Assembly (NCBI GenBank): GCA_050293885.1
Contig: JBNKNO010000007.1
Span: forward strand, 33,157-97,156
Length of the DNA: 64,000 bases
Direction: 5' to 3'
From: Nitrogeniibacter sp050293885
GTDB lineage: Bacteria > Pseudomonadota > Gammaproteobacteria > Burkholderiales > Rhodocyclaceae
Shown here piece after piece: positions 1 through 9,784 of the stretch (positions are counted from its first letter, which is position 1; each line of letters starts with the position of its first letter). The translations under genes were made by a program, and so were the position numbers. The notes beneath the pieces are model-generated. The model worked only from the letters and a program-made list of their open reading frames with translations. It did no database searches and was not told the DNA's origin.

Positions 1-527
1 GCCTGACCGAGATGCTCGAGCGCGCTGGCCTCAAGCTGCCCCTGCTGGTGCAGGGCGAAGCCTCGCGCAGCCAGTTGCTGGCGCGATTCCGCGCGCTCGG
101 CAACGCCGTGCTGGTGGCCAGCCAGAGCTTCTGGGAAGGGGTGGATGTGCCGGGCGATGCGCTGTCGGTGGTGGTCATCGACAAACTACCCTTCGCGCCG
201 CCGGACGATCCGGTACTGGCGGCGCGCATCGAGCATTTGCGCAAGACCGGCGTCAATCCGTTCATGACCTACCAGTTGCCGCGTACCGTCATCAACATGA
301 AGCAGGGCGCCGGTCGCCTGATTCGCTCGGAGCAGGACAAGGGCGTGCTGGTGGTGTGCGATCCGCGCATGGTCGACAAGCCCTACGGCCGTCGCGTGTG
401 GCGCAGCCTGCCGCCCATGGCGCGCACCCGGGTGGCGCAGGAGGTGGTGGATTTCCTCCACACGCTGCCGCCAGTCAAGTGTGAAAATGCGGTGGAATCG
501 AGCACCGCCGAGGATGCGCCGTTATAA
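1..527 (+). CDS. DinG/YoaA-family ATP-dependent DNA helicase, C-terminal part (5' end outside window)
   Basis: The reading frame is open from the first base of the window, so the N-terminal helicase core lies upstream. What remains is the second RecA-like half of an XPD/DinG-type helicase. ASQSFWEGVDVPG is the motif V region, followed by a VVIDKLPF strand and the motif VI segment MKQGAGRLIRS with its arginine finger, then the usual DPR...YG tail. Proteins of this family are 5'-3' Fe-S helicases that resolve structured DNA. The Fe-S cysteines and Walker A would be upstream and cannot be checked. The M20 hydrolase gene follows 35 nt downstream. Confidence 0.85.
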   Translation, partial: LTEMLERAGLKLPLLVQGEASRSQLLARFRALGNAVLVASQSFWEGVDVPGDALSVVVIDKLPFAPPDDPVLAARIEHLRKTGVNPFMTYQLPRTVINMKQGAGRLIRSEQDKGVLVVCDPRMVDKPYGRRVWRSLPPMARTRVAQEVVDFLHTLPPVKCENAVESSTAEDAPL

Positions 528-562
528 ACTGGCAAGCCCAGAGTTCGAACAGAGACAGGCGC

Positions 563-1729
563 ATGAAACTCATCGACGCCATCAAGGATCAACACCCCCG
601 ACTCACCGCCTTGCGCCGTGACATCCACGCGCACCCGGAGTTGGCGTTCGAGGAACATCGCACCGCCGAACTGGTGGCGGCGCGGCTGGAGGCCGCCGGC
701 ATCGAAACCCATCGCGGCATTGGCCGCACCGGCGTCGTCGGTGTCATCCGCAACGGCGATTCGCGCCGCAGCATCGGCCTGCGCGCCGACATGGACGCGC
801 TCCCCATGCAGGAGCGCAACACCTTCTCGCATCATTCGCGTCACGAAGGGCGCATGCACGCCTGCGGGCACGACGGCCACACCACCATGCTGTTGGGCGC
901 GGCCGAGTATCTGGCCAGGCATCGCGATTTCGACGGCACCGTGGTGTTCATTTTCCAGCCGGCCGAAGAGGGCGACGGCGGCGGCCGCGAGATGATCGAA
1001 GATGGCGTGCTCGAGCGTTTCCCCATCGATTCGGTGTATGGCATGCACAACTGGCCCGGGCTGCCCGCCGGCACCTTCGCGGTGCACAGCGGCCCGGTGA
1101 TGGCCTGCGCCGACCGTTTCGATATCGAGATTACCGGTCACGGCGCGCATGCGGCCATGCCGCACCTTGGCGTCGATCCGGTGCCGGCCGCGGCCGCCAT
1201 CGTGCAGGCCTTGCAAACCATCGTCAGCCGCAATGTCGATCCGCTCGACGCCGCCGTGGTGTCGGTCACCCAGATTCACGCCGGCGAGGCCTACAACGTC
1301 ATTCCGGATCGCGCCAAACTCACCGGCACCGTGCGTGCCTTCAGCGGCGATGTGCAGGCGCAGGTCGAATCGGCGATGCAGCGCATCTGCCAGGGCATTG
1401 GCGCGGCCTACGGGGTGAACGTCAACTACCGCTACCTGCGTGGCTATCCGGCGACGGTGAATTCGGCCGACGAGGCGGCGGTGTGTGCCGACGTCGCACG
1501 CCAGATTGCCGGCGTCGACGGGGTGCGCACCGACGAGAAGCCCAGCATGGGCGCGGAGGATTTCGCCTACTTCCTGCAAGAGCGCCCCGGCGCCTACGTG
1601 TGGATCGGCAACGGCCCGGGGGAGGGTGGCTGCATGCTGCACAACCCGCGCTACGACTTCAACGACGCGGTGATTCCCACCGGGGTGACCTACTGGGTGA
1701 AACTGGTCGAACAGTTGCTCAAGCCGTAA
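563..1729 (+). CDS. M20-family amidohydrolase (hippurate hydrolase/amidase type)
   Basis: A 388-residue metallo-aminoacylase of the M20D family, the usual length for HipO/AmaA-like enzymes that hydrolyse N-acyl amino acids. The metal-binding signature HACGHDGH lies at residues 99-106 and the catalytic/metal EE pair at about 135-136 (QPAEEG). The dimerisation insert begins near residue 180. The C-terminal GAEDFAYF...CMLHNPRYDFND segment carries the last metal histidine. No signal peptide is visible, so it should be cytosolic. Substrate cannot be read from sequence: hippurate, N-acetyl amino acids and indole-acetyl conjugates are all possible within the family. Confidence 0.88.
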   Translation: MKLIDAIKDQHPRLTALRRDIHAHPELAFEEHRTAELVAARLEAAGIETHRGIGRTGVVGVIRNGDSRRSIGLRADMDALPMQERNTFSHHSRHEGRMHACGHDGHTTMLLGAAEYLARHRDFDGTVVFIFQPAEEGDGGGREMIEDGVLERFPIDSVYGMHNWPGLPAGTFAVHSGPVMACADRFDIEITGHGAHAAMPHLGVDPVPAAAAIVQALQTIVSRNVDPLDAAVVSVTQIHAGEAYNVIPDRAKLTGTVRAFSGDVQAQVESAMQRICQGIGAAYGVNVNYRYLRGYPATVNSADEAAVCADVARQIAGVDGVRTDEKPSMGAEDFAYFLQERPGAYVWIGNGPGEGGCMLHNPRYDFNDAVIPTGVTYWVKLVEQLLKP

Positions 1730-1782
1730 CGCGAGTTGCGTTGCGCGCCATGAGGGCGGCGCTCAATCCGGGTGTGGGCCGC

Positions 1783-4700
1783 TCATGCGCCCATCGTCAT
1801 CAGAGTGGCATTGCCGCCGGCAGCGGTGGTGTTGATGGTGATGGTGCGTTCATGCACCAGGCGCGCGAGATCGTAGTCCGGCTGCGGGCGAACCAAGGCC
1901 ACCAGCGGACCATCGCGTTCGGCCAGGCGGCGTCGCAAGGCGTCCGCATCGGCCTCATTGCCGTCAAACAGCACGGCGCCTAGCGGCCTCTCGAACCAGT
2001 GGGCATCGCAGGCCATCAGCGTGCGCACCGTTTCGGGCAGTGCGGCCAGCAAGGCCGTGGTGTCGTCGTTGGGCGGCAGCACGAGTCGGTTGCCGGTGGC
2101 CAAGGCGGCAAGCATCTGTTGCAAATGGCCTGCGGGGCAGCTGGCGACGCCGCCAAGCAGACCTCGCGGGACGAAGTGCAGGCGGTTGTCCTCGCCGGTC
2201 GGGCCGGGCAGTGTCAGGGTGTGGCTGGTGAGCGTCCGGGCGCGACAGGCGGCGGATGCGTCGCGCAGGCGGGCGAGCGCGTGGTCATCGAGGTGCCGCG
2301 GCCCGTCGCTGTCGAGCCAGGCCAGCAGCGCCTCGAAGGCGGGTGGCATCGGCGCGCTGAGGACGTCCACGCTGCCGCTGTGCACATCCACGCCGGGGCT
2401 GCGTTGCACCAGCCGGTGCAGATACAGCGGTCCACCGGCCTTCGGGCCCGTGCCCGAGAGGCCTTCGCCACCGAAGGGTTGAACGCCCACCACCGCACCG
2501 ATGATGTTGCGATTGACGTAGAGGTTGCCCACGCGCGCCCGTGCAGTCACTTGTGCCACGGTTTCGTCGATGCGGCTGTGCACGCCCATGGTCAGGCCGT
2601 AGCCGGTGGCGTTGATCTGGTCGATCAGGGTGTCGATGTCCTTGCTGGCGAATCGGACCACGTGCAGGATGGGGCCGAACTGCTCGCGGCCCAGTTGTGC
2701 CAGATCGTTCACTTCGATCAGCGTCGGCGCGACGAAGGTGCCCTTGGCGCACGACGCCGGCAGCGGCAAACGGTGAACCGCTGCACCGGCCGCCTGCATG
2801 TGCGCCACGTGGGCCTCGAGACCATCGCGGGCGCCGGCGTCGATCACCGGGCCGACATCGGTGCGTACGTCGGCCGGGTCGCCGATACGCAGTTCGTCGA
2901 GGGCGCCGCGCAACAGGTGCAGCGTCTCGTCGGCGATGTCCGTTTGCAGGCACAACACGCGCAGGGCGGAGCAACGCTGGCCGGCCGAATCGAAGCTGGA
3001 GGCGAGCACATCGGCGACCACCTGTTCGGGAAGAGCGGTGGAGTCGACGATCATCGCGTTCTGGCCCCCGGTCTCGGCAATCAGGGGGATGTCGCCCCCA
3101 CGGCCTGCGAGCGTGCGATGGATGAAGCGGGCGACTTCGGTGGAGCCGGTGAACATCACCCCACGCACGCGCTGGTCGGCAACCAGTGCGGCGCCAACGG
3201 TCTTGCCGTCACCGGGCAGCAACTGCAGCACGTCGGCGGGGACGCCGGCCTGGTGGAACAGCCGAGACGCCTCGGCGGCGATCAGCGGCGTCTGCCCGGC
3301 CGGTTTGGCGAGTACCGGGTTGCCGGCAACCAGCGCAGCAGCGACCTGGCCAGTGAAGATCGCCAGCGGAAAATTCCACGGACTGATGCAGGTGACCGGG
3401 CCGAGTGGCGGATGGGTCGTGGCGTCGAAACCGCGCGCGTGGGCGGCATAGTAGCGGCAGAAGTCGACTGCCTCGCGGACTTCCGCCACCGCGTTGGGCC
3501 AGCTCTTGCCGGCTTCGCGCACCACGAGGGCAATCAGGGCCGGCGCGTGCGCTTCGAGCAGATCGGCGGTGCGTGTCAGACACGCGCCACGCGCTGTCGC
3601 CGGCGTGGCGGCCCAAGCGGATGCAGCGGTTTCGGCGCGGGCCAGTGCCGTGTCGATGTGTGCCCGATCGGTGTCGACCACGTGGCCGACGACGTCGTCG
3701 CGATCGGCCGGATTGGTGATCGGACGCAGGGGCTCGTCGGCATGGGTTTGCGTGCCGTGGCGCGCCACCGGCTGGTGCGCATGGCTGTCGGCCAGTGCCT
3801 GGGCGAGTCGCGAACGCACGCCTTCACAGGCGAGATCGACGCCTTGCGCGTTGATGCGCTCGGCGCCGTAAAGCGCGACCGGCAGCGGAATGCGTGGATG
3901 CGGGCGGCCGCCCAGGGCCGCCGCCTCGGCGACCGGATCGGCCACCAGTTCGGCCACCGGCACCTGCGCGTCGACAATGCGATTGACGAAGCTGGAGTTG
4001 GCGCCGTTTTCGAGCAGGCGGCGCACCAGATAGGCCAGCAGGGTCTGATGGCTGCCCACCGGGGCGTAGATGCGGACCAGGCGGTGGTGCTCGGGATGGC
4101 CGACGATCTGCGTGTAGAGGGGTTCGCCCATGCCGTGCAGGCACTGGAATTCGTAATCGCCGGGCTGCCAGTCGCCGCCGGCCAGCGTCAGCACGGCCGC
4201 CAGCGTATGGGCGTTGTGCGTGGCGAATTGGGGATAGACCACATCGCGCGCGGCCAGCAGCTGCTTGGCGCAGGCAAGGTAGGAAACGTCGGTGTAGACC
4301 TTGCGGGTAAATACCGGGTAGTCCGCCAGCCCGTCTTGCTGGGTGCGCTTGATCTCGGCGTCCCAGTAGGCGCCCTTGACGAGGCGGATCATGAGTCGGT
4401 GGCCACTGCGACGGGCCAGCGCGACCACATGTTCGAGCACCCGGGGCGCGCGCTTCTGATAGGCCTGGACGACGAAGCCCAGACCGTCCCAACCGACCAG
4501 CTCCGGATCGGTCGCGAGTGCGTCGAGCACATCCAGAGAGATGTCGAGGCGGTCGGCTTCCTCGGCGTCGATGTTGAGGCCGATGTCGTGCTCGCGCGCC
4601 TGCAGGCACAGCCTTTTCATACGTGGCAGCAGCTCGGCCAGCACGCGGTCACGCTGGCGCCACTCGTAGCGAGGATGCAGGGCGGAGAGCTTGACCGAGA

Positions 4701-5466
4701 TGCCGTTGCCGTCGACCACGCCACGGCCGGCCGAGCCCTTGCCGATCGCCGCGATGGCGGTGGCGTAGGCGTCGAAATAGTGGCGGGCGTCCTCGTCGCT
4801 CATCGCGGCTTCGCCGAGCATGTCGAAGGAGTAGCGGAAACCGCGCTTTTCGAGTTGCGCCGCACGGTCGAGGGCTTCGTCGATGTCGCGCCCGGTCACG
4901 AATTGCTCGCCAAGCATGCGCATCGCCAGATCCATGCCCTTGTGGATCAGCGGTTCGCCGCCGCGTGCGATGAGCCGGGTGAGGGCGGAGGACAGGTGCT
5001 CGCTGCTGCTGGTCGACACCAGGCGCCCGGTGATCAGCAGCCCCCAGGTGGCGGCATTGACGAACAGCGACGGGCTATGGCCCACATGCGCGCGCCAGTC
5101 GCCCTTGGCCAGCTTGTCGCGAATCAGACGGTCGGCGGTGCTGCGGTCGGGAACGCGCAGCAGGGATTCGGCCAGGCACATGAGTGCCACGCCTTCCTGC
5201 GACGACAGCGAGAATTCCTTCATCAGCGCATCGACGCCACCGGCGTGAGTGCGATTGGCGCGCAAGGACTCGACCAGCGAGCGCGCCAGACGCTCGGTAC
5301 GCAATTGCTCGTCAGTCGACAATCGTGCCAGCGCGATGAGGGGGGGCAGACAGTCGGGTTCGGGGGGGCGCCAGGCGGCCTCGATACGCTGGCGAGAGGG
5401 GTCGCGTGCCTGCGCCGGCAGGGCGGCGTGTTCCGGCGGGCTGGACGAAGCAGTCGATTTCACCAT
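1783..5466 (-). CDS. putA: Bifunctional proline dehydrogenase / L-glutamate gamma-semialdehyde dehydrogenase PutA
   Basis: About 1227 residues with both PutA enzyme units. The FAD-dependent proline dehydrogenase barrel comes first (RLVKGAYWDAEIKR, QFATHNAHT, YEFQCLHGMGEPLY, APVGSHQTLLAYLVRRL). The NAD-dependent aldehyde dehydrogenase follows (SPWNFPLAIFTGQ, FTGSTEVAR, ETGGQNAMIVD, catalytic Cys in SAGQRCSALR near residue 830, PFGGEGLSGTG). It oxidises proline to glutamate. The ribbon-helix-helix DNA-binding domain that begins E. coli PutA is absent, so this is a catalytic, non-autoregulatory PutA (inference). I prefer the ATG at 5466 because AGGAA precedes it; the frame is also open to an ATG at 5499 and a TTG at 5544. 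Confidence 0.93.
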   Translation of the reverse strand: MVKSTASSSPPEHAALPAQARDPSRQRIEAAWRPPEPDCLPPLIALARLSTDEQLRTERLARSLVESLRANRTHAGGVDALMKEFSLSSQEGVALMCLAESLLRVPDRSTADRLIRDKLAKGDWRAHVGHSPSLFVNAATWGLLITGRLVSTSSSEHLSSALTRLIARGGEPLIHKGMDLAMRMLGEQFVTGRDIDEALDRAAQLEKRGFRYSFDMLGEAAMSDEDARHYFDAYATAIAAIGKGSAGRGVVDGNGISVKLSALHPRYEWRQRDRVLAELLPRMKRLCLQAREHDIGLNIDAEEADRLDISLDVLDALATDPELVGWDGLGFVVQAYQKRAPRVLEHVVALARRSGHRLMIRLVKGAYWDAEIKRTQQDGLADYPVFTRKVYTDVSYLACAKQLLAARDVVYPQFATHNAHTLAAVLTLAGGDWQPGDYEFQCLHGMGEPLYTQIVGHPEHHRLVRIYAPVGSHQTLLAYLVRRLLENGANSSFVNRIVDAQVPVAELVADPVAEAAALGGRPHPRIPLPVALYGAERINAQGVDLACEGVRSRLAQALADSHAHQPVARHGTQTHADEPLRPITNPADRDDVVGHVVDTDRAHIDTALARAETAASAWAATPATARGACLTRTADLLEAHAPALIALVVREAGKSWPNAVAEVREAVDFCRYYAAHARGFDATTHPPLGPVTCISPWNFPLAIFTGQVAAALVAGNPVLAKPAGQTPLIAAEASRLFHQAGVPADVLQLLPGDGKTVGAALVADQRVRGVMFTGSTEVARFIHRTLAGRGGDIPLIAETGGQNAMIVDSTALPEQVVADVLASSFDSAGQRCSALRVLCLQTDIADETLHLLRGALDELRIGDPADVRTDVGPVIDAGARDGLEAHVAHMQAAGAAVHRLPLPASCAKGTFVAPTLIEVNDLAQLGREQFGPILHVVRFASKDIDTLIDQINATGYGLTMGVHSRIDETVAQVTARARVGNLYVNRNIIGAVVGVQPFGGEGLSGTGPKAGGPLYLHRLVQRSPGVDVHSGSVDVLSAPMPPAFEALLAWLDSDGPRHLDDHALARLRDASAACRARTLTSHTLTLPGPTGEDNRLHFVPRGLLGGVASCPAGHLQQMLAALATGNRLVLPPNDDTTALLAALPETVRTLMACDAHWFERPLGAVLFDGNEADADALRRRLAERDGPLVALVRPQPDYDLARLVHERTITINTTAAGGNATLMTMGA

Positions 5467-5776
5467 GGCGGGTTCCTGCGACGAAGCGGCGGGAGACATC
5501 CCTGCACCAGTGTGTTCAAGTGCGGTAGGCTGGGTCAAATACAATCATCACCGAATCTGAAGCTCGATTCGATCGCGCCCAGTATTGAATATTTGACCCC
5601 GTCGCCATGGAAGTGTTCAAGCAAGACGGTTCGTACGCGGGCTGGATCGCGGGTGAAAGCCGCCAGTGCCACCCCCACGCCGGAACTTCGTCGGTACGGC
5701 ATGGGTCTGCACGGGAAGATGTCAGGCGCTGTTCCCGCGGCGTGCGCCTGTCCGCCCGATCTCACCAGGTAAGCAC
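5467..5776. promoter_or_regulatory. putA-permease divergent intergenic region with a 10-bp inverted repeat
   Basis: 310 bp without a gene between two divergent start codons. The clearest structure is a perfect inverted repeat, GGGTCAAATA at 5532-5541 and TATTTGACCC at 5590-5599, with a GAATC/GATTC pair nested inside it. Such spacing suits a regulator binding two half-sites, possibly for putA, but the regulator is not identified. I see no convincing -35/-10 pair for either gene. Confidence 0.4.
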
Positions 5777-8263
5777 ATGATCAGTTTTCGACTTGCCCTG
5801 CGCATGCTGTTGCGCGATTTGCGCGCTGGCGAGCTCACGCTGCTCGGCCTGGCGCTGGTTGTCGCGGTCGCCAGTCTGGTGAGTGTCGGCTTTCTCACCG
5901 ACCGGGTATCGCGCAGCCTCGATCGCGAGGCCAATCAGTTGCTCGGCGGCGATTTGCTGCTGCGGGCCGACAAACCCTGGTCGGACGAGGTGCGCACGGC
6001 GGCCGAACGGGCAGGGCTGCGCACCGCTGATACGCTGACCTTTTCGAGCATGGTGAGCGCCGAGTCGGGCTTTCAACTGGTGGCGGTCAAGGCCGTCTCC
6101 GATGCCTACCCCCTGCGCGGCGTGGTACGCATCGCGCCGGCGCGCAATGCCCCCGACGCGGTCGTCAGCAAGATAACGGCACGCGGCGAGATCTGGCCCG
6201 ATGAGCGAGTCATGGCCTCGTTGGGGGCGAAGGTGGGCGACACCGTGCAACTGGGCACGGCCGCCTTGCGCATCGGCGGCGTGTTGACCTTCGAGTCCGA
6301 CCGCGGCGCCAACTTCTTCAGCATGTTGCCTCGGGTGATGGTGAATGTCGCCGACCTGCCCGCCACCGGGCTGATTCAGACCGGCTCGCGCATCATCTAC
6401 CGCCTGCATCTGGCGGGCGAAGGCGCGGCGGTCGAGGCGTTTCGCCGGCACATCGCGCCCGCGCTGGGCCGCGGGCAGCAGCTCGAATCGATCGACAACG
6501 CCCGCCCTGAAGTGCGCATCGCCTTGCAACGCGCCGAGCGCTTTCTGCGGCTGGCGGCGACGCTGGCGGTGGTGCTCGCGGCGGTCGCCATCGGCCTGAG
6601 CGCACGTCGATTCATGTTGCGCCATATCGACGGCTGCGCGGTGATGCGCTGTCTCGGTGCGCAGCAGGCACAGCTCATCCGCGTCCACGTCGTCGAGTTC
6701 CTCGCCTTCGGCGGGGTCGCGTCGCTGATCGGCATCGGCATCGCCTGGGTGGTTCAGGGCAGTCTGGCGAGCGCATTGGCCGGCATGCTGGGCACGGCGC
6801 TGCCGCCGGCCGGCATTGTGCCGGTGTTCCACGGCGTGTTCGTTGGCCTCGCATTGCTACTGGGGTTTGTGCTGCCGCATCTGATCGGGCTGGCGCGGGT
6901 GCCGACGCTGCGTGTCATTCGTCGGGAGATGCGCGAGGCGCGCGGGCTGACGCGCGTTGCGTGGAGTACCGGGCTGGCGAGTCTGGTCGGCATTGTCGTC
7001 TGGGTCGCCAACGATGTGCGTCTCGGCCTGTGGGTGAGCGTCGGCTTCGTGGCCGCATTGGCAGCCTTCGCACTGATCAGTGCCGCGACGTTTTCGGCCG
7101 TTGCCAGCGGCGGTGCGCGCGCCGGCGGCGGTTGGCGTTACGGGTTTCAGGCATTGCGTCGTCGCCTTGGCGCGCAGGTCGTACAGGCAACCGCGCTCGG
7201 CCTCGGGCTCATGGCCTTGCTGGTGCTCACGCTGGTGCGCGCCGACCTGCTCGCCGCCTGGCGCGACACCGTGCCGGACGATGCGCCCAACCGCTTTGTG
7301 ATCAACCTGCAAACCGATCAGCGCCAGGCCTTCGAAGCGTTCTTCGTGGCCGAAGGCTTGCCCGTGCCGGCCATCGAACCGATGATTCGCGGCCGCCTCG
7401 TGGCCATCAACGGACACCCCGTTTCACCCGAGCAGTACGCCGATACCCGCGCCCAGCGACTGGCCGAGCGCGAGTTCAACCTTTCTTATGGTGGCCGCCT
7501 GCCCAAGGGCAACACCATTGCGTCCGGGCGCTGGCATGGGCAGACGGATCAGCCCGCGTTTTCGGTTGAAAGCGGTGTGGCGGAAACACTTGGCTTGAAG
7601 GTTGGCGATACGGTCAGCTTCGACGTGGCCGGTCAGCGCGTGAGCGCGCCCATCACCAGCGCCCGTGATCTGCGCTGGGATTCGATGCAGGTGAACTTCT
7701 TCTTCATCGCCTCACCCGGCGTGCTCACCGACTATCCGGCCAGCCTGATCACCAGCTTCCATTTGCCGGAGACGCGTCGAGACGTCGGGCTGGCCTTGTC
7801 GCACGCGTTTCCGAACATCTCGCTCATCGACGTCGGCGCCGTCATGGGGCAGGTCGAAAGCATGATCGACCGCCTGATTACGGTGGTGCAGTGGGTCTTC
7901 GGCTTTGCCGTGCTTGCCGGCGTGGTGGTGTTGCTGGCCGCCTTGCAGGCCACGCAGGACGAGCGCGCGCGCGAATTCGCCATCATGCGCGCGCTCGGCG
8001 CCCGGCGACGTCAGTTGCGTCAGACGCTGATTGTCGAGTTCGCCGCGATGGGCGCCATCGCCGGTGGGTTGGCCGGCGTCGGTGCCAGTCTGGTCGGCTG
8101 GTTGCTGGCGGTGAAAGTGTTCGAGATGACTTACACGCCAGCGCTGGCGCCGGTGCTGGTCGGCGCCGGTGTGGGTGCGCTCGGCGTCGTCGTTGCCGGC
8201 TGGATCGGTGCGCGCAAACTGCTGCGTCAGGCGCCGTTGTCCTTGCTGCGCGATGCCGTCTGA
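5777..8263 (+). CDS. FtsX-type ABC transporter permease (YbbP-like)
   Basis: An 828-residue inner-membrane protein with the duplicated MacB/FtsX architecture. An N-terminal transmembrane helix (ELTLLGLALVVAVASLVSVGFL) is followed by a large periplasmic domain, three helices, further helices, a second periplasmic domain and three C-terminal helices. EFAIMRALGARRRQLRQTLIVEF is the typical coupling-helix region of FtsX permeases. E. coli YbbP, its likely relative, works with the ATPase YbbA. No ATPase gene lies next to it here, so the partner must be elsewhere. The start at 5777 is chosen from an AGGT ribosome site and the immediate hydrophobic N-terminus. Function is unknown beyond envelope ABC permease; export or lipoprotein handling is possible. 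Confidence 0.8.
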   Translation: MISFRLALRMLLRDLRAGELTLLGLALVVAVASLVSVGFLTDRVSRSLDREANQLLGGDLLLRADKPWSDEVRTAAERAGLRTADTLTFSSMVSAESGFQLVAVKAVSDAYPLRGVVRIAPARNAPDAVVSKITARGEIWPDERVMASLGAKVGDTVQLGTAALRIGGVLTFESDRGANFFSMLPRVMVNVADLPATGLIQTGSRIIYRLHLAGEGAAVEAFRRHIAPALGRGQQLESIDNARPEVRIALQRAERFLRLAATLAVVLAAVAIGLSARRFMLRHIDGCAVMRCLGAQQAQLIRVHVVEFLAFGGVASLIGIGIAWVVQGSLASALAGMLGTALPPAGIVPVFHGVFVGLALLLGFVLPHLIGLARVPTLRVIRREMREARGLTRVAWSTGLASLVGIVVWVANDVRLGLWVSVGFVAALAAFALISAATFSAVASGGARAGGGWRYGFQALRRRLGAQVVQATALGLGLMALLVLTLVRADLLAAWRDTVPDDAPNRFVINLQTDQRQAFEAFFVAEGLPVPAIEPMIRGRLVAINGHPVSPEQYADTRAQRLAEREFNLSYGGRLPKGNTIASGRWHGQTDQPAFSVESGVAETLGLKVGDTVSFDVAGQRVSAPITSARDLRWDSMQVNFFFIASPGVLTDYPASLITSFHLPETRRDVGLALSHAFPNISLIDVGAVMGQVESMIDRLITVVQWVFGFAVLAGVVVLLAALQATQDERAREFAIMRALGARRRQLRQTLIVEFAAMGAIAGGLAGVGASLVGWLLAVKVFEMTYTPALAPVLVGAGVGALGVVVAGWIGARKLLRQAPLSLLRDAV

Positions 8264-8315
8264 GTGGCCGAGGCCGCTGCTATACTCGCCGCTTGTCGAA
8301 CTGCCGGGTACCACG

Positions 8316-9746
8316 GTGACGCAACTCGAACTGCTCTACGGGCTCGCCGCGGGCGTGCTTGTTCTCCTGATCGCCGTGCTGTGGCTGATCGCACAATTGC
8401 GCGCACAGCGCGAAGACTTGCCGCTCGCGCTCAATGAGTCGGTCAAGGACGTGCTGGAACAACAACACCGGCAAATGCTCAACGATTTGCACAGCGGGCT
8501 CGCCAGTCAGAGCGAGCGCCTGAGTGCGTCCACCGAATCCCAGACCGGCCGGCTGCGCGAGCGCGTGGAAAGCGATCTGAACGCTACCCGCGAGGCCATG
8601 CACAGCCTCAAGCTCATTTTGCAGACGCAGTTGGGCGAGCAACGCGGCGAGACGCAACTCAAGCTCGCGGAACTGGGCAACACCTTGCAGAGCACGCAGG
8701 CCAAACTGCGCACCGAGATGATCGAGCAGACCTTGGCGCGGCTGGGCGAACATGCCCGTGCCGACCGCGAGTTGCTCGAAACCGGGCTGCGCAATGCCTC
8801 GGTGCAGATCGCCAACAGCGTCGAGTCGCTCACCAAGACCGTGAACGAGCGCCTGGAGAAGATCACCGGGCAAGTGCATGAACGCCTCGACGAAGGTTTC
8901 AAGAAAACCAACGAGACCTTCGCCAACGTGATGGCGCGCTTGGCGACCATCGACGAAGCGCAGAAGAAGATCGACGGTCTGACCACCAACGTGGTGAGTC
9001 TGCAGGAGTTGTTGGGCGACAAACGCGCCCGCGGCGCGTTCGGCGAGGTGCAGCTCGAAGCGCTGGTGCGCAACATCCTGCCGCCGGACGCCTACGAGTT
9101 CCAGAGCACGTTACCTGGCAACGTGCGCGCCGACTGCGTGCTCAAGCTCCCCGAGCCGACCGGGTTGGTGGCGGTCGATTCGAAGTTTCCGCTGGAGAAC
9201 TACCACCGCATGTTCGACAGCGACATGGGCGAGACCGACCGCCGGCTGGCGACCAGTGCATTCCGCACCGACGTCAAGCGCCATGTGGACGCCATCTCGA
9301 GCAAATACATCATTCCCAACGTCACCTCCGATGGCGCCGTGATGTTCCTGCCCGCCGAAGCCGTGTTCGCCGAGATCCACGCCTACCATCCCGAGCTGGT
9401 CGCCTACGCGCAGGAGAAGAAGGTGTGGGTGGTGTCGCCGACGACGCTGATGGCGGTGCTCAACACCGCCCGCGCGGTGCTCAAGGACGTCGAAACCCGC
9501 AAGCAGATTCATGTCATCAAGGACGCGCTGGGCAAGCTGGCCAAGGACTTCAACCGCTTCGACGACCGCATGCAGGCGCTGGCACGACATATCGAGCAGG
9601 CCGGCAACGACGTCAAGGACGTGCAGGTCAGTTCCCGCAAGATCAGCGCGCACTTCCGCAAGATCGAGGCGGCGAAAGTGGATGAGTTGCCGGAGACGCT
9701 GGACGATGACGAAGCGGATGAACCCAGTCGCCCGGATGCAGACTGA
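8316..9746 (+). CDS. rmuC: DNA recombination protein RmuC
   Basis: About 476 residues from a GTG start. One N-terminal transmembrane anchor (residues ~4-26, LYGLAAGVLVLLIAVLWLIA) is followed by a long coiled coil to about residue 190 and the RmuC nuclease-fold domain (DKRARGAFGEVQLEALVRNILPP, VAVDSKFPLENYHRM, FLPAEAVFAEIHAYHPEL, VSPTTLMAVLNTARAVLKD). RmuC limits inversions at short inverted repeats. An ATG at 8253 overlapping the permease stop is an alternative start. I prefer 8316 because it puts the membrane anchor at the N-terminus and a TATACT -10-like element lies at 8281-8286. Confidence 0.9.
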   Translation: MTQLELLYGLAAGVLVLLIAVLWLIAQLRAQREDLPLALNESVKDVLEQQHRQMLNDLHSGLASQSERLSASTESQTGRLRERVESDLNATREAMHSLKLILQTQLGEQRGETQLKLAELGNTLQSTQAKLRTEMIEQTLARLGEHARADRELLETGLRNASVQIANSVESLTKTVNERLEKITGQVHERLDEGFKKTNETFANVMARLATIDEAQKKIDGLTTNVVSLQELLGDKRARGAFGEVQLEALVRNILPPDAYEFQSTLPGNVRADCVLKLPEPTGLVAVDSKFPLENYHRMFDSDMGETDRRLATSAFRTDVKRHVDAISSKYIIPNVTSDGAVMFLPAEAVFAEIHAYHPELVAYAQEKKVWVVSPTTLMAVLNTARAVLKDVETRKQIHVIKDALGKLAKDFNRFDDRMQALARHIEQAGNDVKDVQVSSRKISAHFRKIEAAKVDELPETLDDDEADEPSRPDAD

Positions 9747-9784
9747 ATGCCGGAATCCGGGGATGTGGCTGGAGCTGGCTGAGC

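Noticed and set aside
1999..5772. A 1257-codon open frame opposite putA
   Set aside because: It is the antisense shadow of a GC-rich gene: Gly/Arg/His/Gln-rich translation without motifs, while putA on the other strand has complete catalytic signatures.
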